A stretch of 8,187 nt of DNA from Nocardioides sp. (GTDB taxonomy: Bacteria > Actinomycetota > Actinomycetes > Propionibacteriales > Nocardioidaceae): contig JAKFXV010000128.1 in the NCBI GenBank assembly GCA_021731205.1, forward strand, positions 1 to 8,187, read 5' to 3'. Position 1 is the stretch's first letter. Each line of letters begins with the position of its first letter. The notes below the pieces were generated by a model. It ran no database searches. It had not been told where the DNA came from and was given only the letters and a program-made list of their open reading frames with translations. Below are positions 1-5,016 of the stretch, piece by piece. Position numbers and translations under genes: made by a program.

Positions 1-135
1 GGCTCGTTGATCCACACTCTGACGGTTCCCGGCGGGGGCTTCGACTACGGCTACGACGTCGTCAGCGACGGGCTAGGCGGGCTGATCGCCGTCGGACGGA
101 CCGAGTACGGCCTGGACGAGGCGGCCCTGCTTGGC
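1..135 (+). CDS. 3'-truncated fragment of a beta-propeller (SBBP-like) repeat protein
   Basis: Frame 1 is open from the window edge. It reads a repeat-like block with GGGFDYGYDVVSDGLGG at about 31-81, followed by LIAVGRTEYGLDEAALL. A hydrophobic strand, a D-G-x-G-G turn and V-x-G-R-T look like one blade of an SBBP or similar bacterial propeller repeat, usually found in secreted or surface proteins. Resemblance ends near 130-135. The same frame stays open to a TGA at 328-330, but from about 140 it is only the antisense of moeA and has no propeller character. The 5' part lies outside the window and the natural 3' end is missing. I read this as a remnant joined to moeA by a rearrangement or a chimeric assembly. 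The family call comes from pattern memory of one repeat and is tentative. Confidence 0.4.
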
Positions 136-1095
136 GGGGGCGACGAAGACCTCGAAGGAGATGTACGACGACACCGGGTTGCCGGGCAGCGTGAAGATCG
201 GCACCCCGCCGATCAGCCCGAAGCCCTGCGGCTTGCCCGGTTGCATCGCCACCGGCCCGAACCACATCGAACCCTCCGCGATCAGCGCCTCCTTGACCAC
301 GTCGAAGTCGCCCTGGCTGACACCGCCTGAGGTCACCACGAGGTCGGCTTCGCCCAGCTCGGCATGCAGCGCGGCCAGGAAGCCCTGCGGGTCGTCCGGC
401 ACGATCCCCACCCGGCGAGCGGTCGCCCCGAGCGCCTCGGCCGAGGCCGCGATCAGGTGGGAGTTCGCGTCGTAGATCGAGTCGGGGCCCAGCGGCGAAC
501 CCGGTTCGCACAGCTCCGAACCGGTGGCGATCACCACCACCCGCGGGCGGGGGTGAGCGACGACCGTGGCCTGCCCGAGGGCGGCAGCCAGCCCCAGCTG
601 GCGGGGTCCCAATCGGGTGCCGACCGGCAGCAGCCGGTCGCCGACCCGGACGTCCTCCCCCGCGGACCGCACGTGCTGCCCCGGCCCTGAGGCTTCGGTG
701 ATCGTCACCAGCGCGACCCCGCGATCGGTCCATTCGTAGGGCACGACCGTGTCGCAGCCGTCCGGGATCGGGGCCCCGGTCATGATCTTGGCGACCTGGC
801 CGGCCTCGATCCGGCGTACGCCGGCATTGCCGGCGCCGATCTCGCCCACGACCGGCAGCCGCACCGGAGTCTGAGCCGTCGCGCCGGCGACGTCGGCGGC
901 GCGCGCGGCGTACCCGTCCATGGCGGAGTTGGCGAACGGCGGCAGCGCTACCCCGGCCACCAGATCCTCGGCCAGGACCAGCCCCAGGGCGTCGGGAAGC
1001 GGGATGGGGCGGGGCGCCAGCGGTTGGACGACTGCGGCGATCCGGGCCTGCAGCTCTTCGACCGGGATCGGATCGAGCGAGCTCTGTTCAGCCAT
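73..1095 (-). CDS. moeA: Molybdopterin molybdenumtransferase MoeA, lacking the C-terminal domain
   Basis: MoeA inserts molybdate into adenylylated molybdopterin, the last step of molybdenum cofactor synthesis in the cytoplasm. The reading frame gives 340 residues. Visible family motifs are FANSAMDGY (54-62), KIMTGAPIPDGCDTVVP (103-119), VVVIATGSEL (186-195), IYDANSHLI (207-215), LVVTSGGVSQGDFDVV (252-267), MQPGKPQGFG (284-293) and FTLPGNPVSSY (301-311). These cover the N-terminal domains and the MoCF-binding domain. Family members are usually about 400 residues. Similarity stops near residue 320, after SFEVFVAP, and the last 20 residues are antisense to the propeller-like fragment, so the C-terminal beta domain is absent. 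The ATG at 1095 overlaps the upstream stop in ATGGCTGA (8 bases), which implies translational coupling to the uridylyltransferase. Without domain IV the product is probably inactive, unless the break is an assembly error. Confidence 0.9.
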   Translation of the reverse strand: MAEQSSLDPIPVEELQARIAAVVQPLAPRPIPLPDALGLVLAEDLVAGVALPPFANSAMDGYAARAADVAGATAQTPVRLPVVGEIGAGNAGVRRIEAGQVAKIMTGAPIPDGCDTVVPYEWTDRGVALVTITEASGPGQHVRSAGEDVRVGDRLLPVGTRLGPRQLGLAAALGQATVVAHPRPRVVVIATGSELCEPGSPLGPDSIYDANSHLIAASAEALGATARRVGIVPDDPQGFLAALHAELGEADLVVTSGGVSQGDFDVVKEALIAEGSMWFGPVAMQPGKPQGFGLIGGVPIFTLPGNPVSSYISFEVFVAPAKQGRLVQAVLGPSDGDQPA

Positions 1096-2494
1096 CCTGG
1101 GCCGCACCATCCGCGGGGCCTGCGCCCAACACGGTGCCAGCCGTGACCCGTTGCGCGGCCGAGGTGGAGGAGAGCACCACGTCACCGACCAGGCGTACCC
1201 CGGGCTCGAAGGTCCAGTCCCCGTGGACCCGGAGCGAGGTGGCGTCCTTGAGCGAGGGCGCACCCTGACCGAAGCGCCGGTCGAAGTCGCCGACCAGCGC
1301 GTAGTACGACGTGTCCAGGTCCACGAACGGCACCGCCTCGGTGACCAGGTCAAGCCCATAGTCCGCGCCGAGGTCGTAGACATCGGAGCGCAGCACCAGC
1401 AAGTCGTTGGTCGTCTTGACCGGGACGAACCGGTCGCGGCCCACCTCGATCGTCCGGGCGCCGGCGAAGACCTCGATGGCCGCCCCCATGGCGCACTCGA
1501 TCTGCACGACCTTCGGTGTCGAGGGCTTGGCCGGGTCGACCGGCTTGACGTTGCGGATCAACGGCAGACCCACGATGCCGTCGCGTTCGGCGAGGACCTG
1601 TTGCATAGCGGCCAAGTCGAACCACACGTTGTTGGTGGAGCAGAACCGGTGTCGGCTCAGATCCGCCAGCGCCTCTTGGTCCTCGGGCAAGGTCTGGGCG
1701 CTCTCGCGCAGCACGATCCGACCGTCGGCTCGACGGAGCGCGAAGTGACCGCCCTTGCGGTCCGAGGGCGTACGACGCACCGCCTCGATCGCGAACGGGG
1801 TGCCGGTCGAGGCCAGCCATCCCGCCACCTGCGGATCAGGAGTGGCGCCGAGATTGTCGGCGTTGGAGACGAACACCCGTTGATAGCCCTCGTCGACGAG
1901 CCGGTCGATCAACCCCGACGAGTGCAGGACGGTGTAGAGATCGCCATGGCCCGGCGGACACCACTCCAACTCGGGCGACGGCGGGTAGGACACCGGGGTG
2001 AGGCCGTCGAGCAGGAGTTTGGGCTCCTTGTTCTGCAAGAACTGCAGCGGCAGCCCGGCCACCGGCAGGTCGGTATAGCGCGCCAACGCGGCCATGGTGT
2101 CGGTCGAGGTGCGGAACGAGTTCATGAACATCAGCGGCAGCGGGGCGTCGTACTCCCGGCGCAGGTGCAGCACCTGACGTGCGATCAGGTCGAGGAACGA
2201 CAACCCGTTGCGGACGCACAACAGCGACTTGGCCCGGTCCATGCCCATCGAGGTGCCGAGGCCCCCGTTGAGCTTGATGATCGCGGTGGTCCGGATCGCC
2301 TCGGCCGCGACGTCGTCCGGCACCGCGACATCCGCCAGCGCCTCCATCTCCAGCGGCTCGATCGAGGCCTCCGGGATCATGCCGGTCTCACCGGCCGCGA
2401 GTTGCGCGTAGTAGTGGGCGAAGACCTCGATCGCGAGGTCGTCGACGCCGGCGGATCGCATCTTTTCGCGGGCCAGGTCCACACCAGCGCTCAT
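1088..2494 (-). CDS. UTP-glucose-1-phosphate uridylyltransferase, UDPGP family
   Basis: The enzyme makes UDP-glucose from UTP and glucose-1-phosphate, the glucosyl donor for cell-wall glycans, polysaccharides and trehalose. The 468-residue product has the signature of the long, eukaryote-like UDPGP family: IIKLNGGLGTSMGMDRAKS at 72-90 (nucleotide loop and catalytic Lys89), QNKEPKL (154-160), the PPGHGD uridine-binding stretch (180-185), VSNADN (209-214), STNNVWFDL (286-294) and RFVPVKTTNDLL (355-366). The C-terminal part (about 415-460) resembles the family's beta-helix. It is not the short GalU (NTP_transferase) type of about 300 residues. The ATG at 2494 was chosen because homology-like sequence begins just after it; upstream codons are low-complexity antisense of the next gene. 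No Shine-Dalgarno precedes it, and TACGAT lies 7 bases upstream, which fits leaderless expression. It is followed directly by moeA. Confidence 0.93.
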   Translation of the reverse strand: MSAGVDLAREKMRSAGVDDLAIEVFAHYYAQLAAGETGMIPEASIEPLEMEALADVAVPDDVAAEAIRTTAIIKLNGGLGTSMGMDRAKSLLCVRNGLSFLDLIARQVLHLRREYDAPLPLMFMNSFRTSTDTMAALARYTDLPVAGLPLQFLQNKEPKLLLDGLTPVSYPPSPELEWCPPGHGDLYTVLHSSGLIDRLVDEGYQRVFVSNADNLGATPDPQVAGWLASTGTPFAIEAVRRTPSDRKGGHFALRRADGRIVLRESAQTLPEDQEALADLSRHRFCSTNNVWFDLAAMQQVLAERDGIVGLPLIRNVKPVDPAKPSTPKVVQIECAMGAAIEVFAGARTIEVGRDRFVPVKTTNDLLVLRSDVYDLGADYGLDLVTEAVPFVDLDTSYYALVGDFDRRFGQGAPSLKDATSLRVHGDWTFEPGVRLVGDVVLSSTSAAQRVTAGTVLGAGPADGAAQDG

Positions 2495-2501
2495 GGTGAC
2501 G

Positions 2502-2511
2502 ATCGTAGGCT
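2502..2511. promoter_or_regulatory. Overlapping divergent -10 hexamers (putative leaderless bidirectional promoter)
   Basis: In the 23-base gap between two divergent starts, the ten bases ATCGTAGGCT hold a rightward TANNNT (TAGGCT, 2506-2511) and a leftward one (TACGAT, 2507 back to 2502). They share the palindromic TA at 2506-2507. The rightward hexamer is 6 bases from GTG 2518 and the leftward one 7 bases from ATG 2494, the distance expected if transcription starts at the start codon. Neither gene has a Shine-Dalgarno. No clear -35 was found on either side. This is inference from spacing and motif only. Confidence 0.45.
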
Positions 2512-2517
2512 GGTCGG

Positions 2518-3141
2518 GTGCCCGCACCGCAACAAGGCCCTGCCAACCCCGCGAAGTCGGCGCTACGCGACCAGCTGTTGGCGGCCCGGTCTCGCCGGCC
2601 GCTGGCCGAGGTAGCCGAAGCAGCGACCCAGCTGGCGGATCGGGTGCTCGCGTTGCCAGAGGTACGACGTGCGGCGACCGTGGCGGCGTACGTCTCGATC
2701 GGTGCTGAGCCGGGCACCGGCCGGCTGATCGACGCACTGACCGACGCCGGGAAGCGGGTGTTGCTGCCCAGACTTGCGCCCGCCGACGACGAGCTGCCCG
2801 GCTGGGATCTGGAGTGGTCGGTCTATCGCGGTCCTGGGTCGCTGGCACCGGCCCGCTTCGGCCTGCTCGAACCGGTCGGACCGCTGCTCGGCGTGGACGC
2901 GATCGGCACGGCCGATGTGGTCCTGGTGCCGGGCCTCGCGGTCTCCGCCGAGGGGATGCGTTTGGGCCGCGGAGCCGCCTGCTACGACCGCGCCCTGAGC
3001 CGGGTGCCGGTCGGAACGCTCACCTGCTTGTTGTTGTACGCCGACGAGGTGGGCCGCGCCGTACCCTTCGAGGCGCACGACCGACCGGTCACAGCGGTCG
3101 CGACCGCCGACGGTGTGACGAGGTTCGGCGACCGCCGCTAG
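2518..3141 (+). CDS. 5-formyltetrahydrofolate cyclo-ligase
   Basis: The enzyme uses ATP to convert 5-formyltetrahydrofolate into 5,10-methenyltetrahydrofolate, returning a storage or inhibitory folate to one-carbon metabolism in the cytoplasm. The 207-residue product is of usual family length. An N-terminal basic helix (KSALRDQLLAAR, 13-24) is followed by VAAYVSIGAEPGT (55-67), KRVLLPRL (79-86), FGLLEP (114-119) and the C-terminal signature DVVLVPGLAVSAEGMRLGRG (133-152) then AACYDRAL. The usual glycine-rich GRGGGYYDR is GRGAACYDR here, a mild departure. GTG 2518 is the only upstream start possible: an in-frame TAG at 2506-2508, itself part of the candidate -10, blocks extension. No Shine-Dalgarno is present. 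An FmdB-type gene follows 49 bases downstream and probably shares the transcript. Divergence from the uridylyltransferase matches the mycobacterial Rv0992c/Rv0993 arrangement. Confidence 0.92.
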   Translation: MPAPQQGPANPAKSALRDQLLAARSRRPLAEVAEAATQLADRVLALPEVRRAATVAAYVSIGAEPGTGRLIDALTDAGKRVLLPRLAPADDELPGWDLEWSVYRGPGSLAPARFGLLEPVGPLLGVDAIGTADVVLVPGLAVSAEGMRLGRGAACYDRALSRVPVGTLTCLLLYADEVGRAVPFEAHDRPVTAVATADGVTRFGDRR

Positions 3142-3177
3142 GATTGGCAGTCGACGCCCGCGAGTGCCAGAACGGCC

Positions 3178-3186
3178 AGGAGGAGA
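3178..3186 (+). promoter_or_regulatory. Shine-Dalgarno that fixes the FmdB-type start
   Basis: AGGAGGAGA lies 4 bases upstream of GTG 3191, placing its core at good spacing. This decides the start in favour of GTG 3191 over the in-frame upstream ATG at 3164, which would put the Shine-Dalgarno inside the coding region and add residues unlike the family. Confidence 0.8.
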
Positions 3187-3190
3187 ACTC

Positions 3191-3556
3191 GTGCCCACCT
3201 ATCAGTACGCCTGCACCGAATGCGAGCACGCCTTCGAGCAGGTCCAGGCGTTCACCGATGACGCGCTGACCGAATGCCCGGCCTGCCAGGGCCGGTTGCG
3301 CAAGGTGTTCAACGCGGTCGGCGTGGTCTTCAAGGGCTCCGGCTTCTACCGCAACGACTCCCGCTCCGCAGCCGAGCGTTCGGCGGCTGCCAAAGCCGAG
3401 AAGCCGGGCGGTGCGGAGAAGTCCGGATCAGAAAAGTCCGGGCCAGAGAAGTCCGGAACCGAGAAGTCGCGAACGGACAAACCGGCTGCCGCGTCGCCCG
3501 CGAAGTCGGAGCCCGCACCGACGAAGGCCCCCGCAGCGGCGACTTCGTCGAACTGA
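3191..3556 (+). CDS. FmdB-type zinc-ribbon protein with disordered EKSG-repeat tail
   Basis: The 121-residue product begins MPTYQYACTECEHAFEQ, the hallmark of the FmdB regulatory-protein family. Two CxxC pairs (Cys8/Cys11 and Cys29/Cys32) can hold one zinc ion. Residues 36-54 (LRKVFNAVGVVFKGSGFYR) are the conserved second half of the domain. From about residue 57 the chain is low-complexity, rich in Ala, Ser, Lys, Glu and Pro, with four EKSGx-like repeats at 76-95, and is surely disordered. The positional counterpart in Mycobacterium tuberculosis, Rv0991c, has been described as a redox-regulated chaperone (Ruc) with a zinc-binding head and disordered tail. Architecture and synteny agree, but chaperone function here is inferred. 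It lies 49 bases after the cyclo-ligase gene and has its own strong ribosome binding site. Confidence 0.9.
   Translation: MPTYQYACTECEHAFEQVQAFTDDALTECPACQGRLRKVFNAVGVVFKGSGFYRNDSRSAAERSAAAKAEKPGGAEKSGSEKSGPEKSGTEKSRTDKPAAASPAKSEPAPTKAPAAATSSN
3416..3475 (+). repeat. In-frame 15-base tandem repeat, four degenerate units
   Basis: Units of about GAGAAGTCCGGAnnn encode EKSGS, EKSGP, EKSGT and EKSRT. A weaker unit, EKPGGA, precedes them. The 15-base period keeps the reading frame, so unit number can change without breaking the protein. Third-position differences (gaa/gag, gga/ggg) show the array is not a very recent expansion. Confidence 0.75.
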
Positions 3557-3629
3557 TCGCTCCGCTGCCCTTCCGGGGTCCTGTGGAGACGCCCAGCGCG
3601 CAGTCCACGCACTGGCTAGCGTCCTTGAG

Positions 3630-4277
3630 ATGCTGCGTTCCTCCAAGCTCTCCCTGCCGCTGCCGGTGCAGCGGATGCTGCGAACCCTGCGTCGAGCGGT
3701 TCTGCTGCGACGGCGCTGGCTCGCCGCTGTCTGCGCTGGCGTCGCCGTGGCGGCCGGATTGCAGGCGGTGTCTCCCGAGCCACCCGAGACGGTGCTGGTC
3801 TCCGCCGCAGCACGCGATCTCCCGAGTGGCGCGCTGCTGCAGGCCGACGACCTGGTCGAGCTCGCCCTTCCCCCGGCCGCCGTGCCAGCCGGGTTGGTGC
3901 AGCGAGCCGTGGGACGCGTGCTGGCAGCCCCGATGCGCCGCGGCGAAGTGCTGACCGACGCACGACTGATGGCTCCTGGCTTGTTGGCGGGCTACCCGGG
4001 GCTGCTCGCGGTGCCCGTCCGGTTGCCCGATCCGGGGGTCCGAGAGCTGCTCCGGGTCGGCGATCTGATCGACCTGGTCGCGGTCGATCCTGCCGGCGGG
4101 GGCACTCGAGTGGTCGCACGCCGGGCGGTCGTCCTGGCCCTTCCCGACCCGACAGTCGAGACCAGTGCGAGTGGTCTAGCCGGCGCCTTGGTGGTGATCG
4201 GCACCACCCCTGACACGGCTGGACAGGTCGCCGAAGCGGCGGTTAGGTCGTATCTAAGCGTCCAGTTCGGCGCCTAG
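3630..4277 (+). CDS. Membrane-anchored SAF-domain protein, CpaB/RcpC-like
   Basis: The 215-residue product has a basic N-terminus, one hydrophobic segment at about 30-47 (WLAAVCAGVAVAAGLQAV), then a SAF domain at about 54-115 (VLVSAAARDLPSGALLQADD, with PMRRGEVLTDARL closing it). An RcpC-like part follows at about 122-172 (LLAVPVRLPD, LRVGDLIDLVAVDP, TRVVARRAVVLAL). SAF/CpaB proteins act at the cell surface, classically in Flp-pilus assembly, but no pilus gene is in view, so the role is unknown. The SAF part should face outside. ATG 3630 is the first plausible start; the longer upstream reading frame covers the FmdB tail region in another frame. The Shine-Dalgarno is weak. TAGCGT (3617-3622) lies 7 bases before the ATG, so leaderless expression is possible. 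mscL follows 72 bases downstream on the same strand. Confidence 0.8.
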   Translation: MLRSSKLSLPLPVQRMLRTLRRAVLLRRRWLAAVCAGVAVAAGLQAVSPEPPETVLVSAAARDLPSGALLQADDLVELALPPAAVPAGLVQRAVGRVLAAPMRRGEVLTDARLMAPGLLAGYPGLLAVPVRLPDPGVRELLRVGDLIDLVAVDPAGGGTRVVARRAVVLALPDPTVETSASGLAGALVVIGTTPDTAGQVAEAAVRSYLSVQFGA

Positions 4278-4311
4278 CGGGGCGGTTGTCTACGCCGCGC
4301 TCCCGTTCGCA

Positions 4312-4336
4312 CCGACTCCCCCAAACTCGGGGTCGG
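4312..4336 (+). promoter_or_regulatory. Stem-loop just upstream of the mscL ribosome binding site
   Basis: CCGACTCCCC (4312-4321) can pair with GGGGTCGG (4329-4336) with one bulged T, around a 7-base loop. The 3' arm touches the purine-rich ribosome binding tract GGAGAGGAG (about 4335-4343) of mscL. No T-run follows, so a classic intrinsic terminator is unlikely. It could modulate mscL translation or be incidental in GC-rich DNA. Confidence 0.35.
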
Positions 4337-4349
4337 AGAGGAGATCGAC

Positions 4350-4724
4350 GTGTCCACAACCTCTGGTCCGAATCTGTCCGGCTTCAAGGCCTTCCTGTTG
4401 CGCGGCAACCTTGTGGATCTGGCCGTCGCCGTGATCATCGGCACGGCCTTCGGCGCCGTCGTCACCCGGTTCACGGAGTTCCTGACCGGCCTGATGCCGA
4501 AGGGCGCCGACGAGATCTTCAGCACCAAGGCACAGTCCTTCGGTGCGTTCCTCAACGCAACGATCGCGTTCGTCTTCTTGGCCGCGGTCGTCTACTTCGT
4601 CGTGGTGACGCCCTACATGCGGCTGAAGGACAAGTTCTACCCGGACGAGCCGGCCGGCGAGCCCGCCGATGTCGCCCTGCTCACGGAGATCCGCGACCTG
4701 CTCGCTCAGCAGCAGCGGACGTGA
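4350..4724 (+). CDS. mscL: Large-conductance mechanosensitive channel MscL
   Basis: MscL forms a pentameric pore that opens under membrane tension to release solutes during hypo-osmotic shock. The product is 124 residues, within family range. The N-terminal amphipathic stretch and first transmembrane helix are clear: GFKAFLLRGNLVDLAVAVII (11-30) and GTAFGAVV, with the pore-lining Gly/Ala pattern. A short periplasmic loop (about 46-66) leads to helix two (AFLNATIAFVFLAAVVYFVV, about 67-86), then the charged RLKDKF and a cytoplasmic C-terminal helix (ADVALLTEIRDLLAQQQRT). The GTG at 4350 has a strong purine tract (GGAGAGGAG, about 4335-4343) in place and starts at the usual point before GFKAFL. 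The final Thr codon and the TGA stop are also the first bases of the 49-base repeat, so the gene end and the repeat are fused. Confidence 0.95.
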   Translation: MSTTSGPNLSGFKAFLLRGNLVDLAVAVIIGTAFGAVVTRFTEFLTGLMPKGADEIFSTKAQSFGAFLNATIAFVFLAAVVYFVVVTPYMRLKDKFYPDEPAGEPADVALLTEIRDLLAQQQRT

Positions 4725-4824
4725 GCGAAGCGAGAGAGCGCGCGGCTGCGCTCGAACTGCGAGCTCACCCATGGAACGTGAGCGAAGCGAGAGAGCGCGA
4801 GGCTGCGCTCGAACTGCGAGCTCA
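4719..4824. repeat. Two 49-base direct repeats with internal hairpins (57-base period)
   Basis: Copies at 4719-4767 and 4776-4824 match at 48 of 49 bases and are separated by 8 bases (CCCATGGA). Each copy contains a perfect 6-base stem GAGCGC/GCGCTC around a 6-base loop, and an outer 5-base pair set TGAGC/GCTCA. The only mismatch (C4743 against A4800) falls in the hairpin loop. The pair fills the gap between convergent mscL and the 57-residue gene and begins on the mscL stop codon. It could be a dispersed palindromic repeat or a two-way terminator; there is no T-run. The array has only two units, so it is not CRISPR. Confidence 0.85.
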
Positions 4825-4842
4825 GCGAGAGCAGCGGAGAGT

Positions 4843-5016
4843 TCAGCCGTGGTGCGGGGGGACCTGCGCGCGTAACCAGTCGTCGTTCGCGCTGGCTGGG
4901 TCCTCTCCACTGTCGGACCCCTGATCGTCGACGGTCTGCTCGGGGAGCACCTCGCCGAAGACCTCGGCCAAACGTCGCTTCCGCTCCCACTCGGGCTGGG
5001 CGGCCGGGCCACCCAT
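4843..5016 (-). CDS. Small acidic protein translationally coupled to the LCP gene
   Basis: The 57-residue product has a basic amphipathic N-terminal part (EWERKRRLAEVFGEVLPEQ, 9-27), an acidic serine-rich linker (about 29-46) and a distinct tail, DDWLRAQVPPHHG. It has no signal peptide or membrane helix, so it should be cytoplasmic. The ATG at 5016 shares its A with the TGA of the LCP gene (TGATG), and there is no Shine-Dalgarno, so it is most likely made by re-initiation after the LCP protein. A tail of the W-L-R-x-x-x-P-P-H type is familiar to me from small actinobacterial hypothetical proteins, which supports a real gene, but I cannot name a family. Function is unknown. An in-frame ATG at 5025 is possible but less well placed. 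Confidence 0.72.
   Translation of the reverse strand: MGGPAAQPEWERKRRLAEVFGEVLPEQTVDDQGSDSGEDPASANDDWLRAQVPPHHG

Noticed and set aside
62..733. Minus-strand frame of 223 codons within moeA as a possible frameshifted moeA continuation
   Set aside because: It is an Arg/Gly/Ala-rich out-of-frame shadow. None of the minus-strand frames left of 133 shows MoeA domain IV character, so a simple frameshift does not explain the short protein.
920..2614. Long plus-strand open frame of 564 codons opposite moeA and the uridylyltransferase
   Set aside because: It is the antisense of two genes with clear motifs; the translation is rich in Arg, His, Gln and Gly with no domain. High GC content explains the lack of stops.
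4719..4824. CRISPR-like repeat
   Set aside because: There are only two units, the spacer is 8 bases, each unit has an internal hairpin plus outer arms, and no cas gene is present.
4286..4924. Plus-strand frame of 212 codons with SEARERAAALELRA repeats through mscL and the repeat pair
   Set aside because: It shadows mscL in another frame. Its repeated peptide is only a translation of the DNA repeat, whose 57-base period keeps all frames open.
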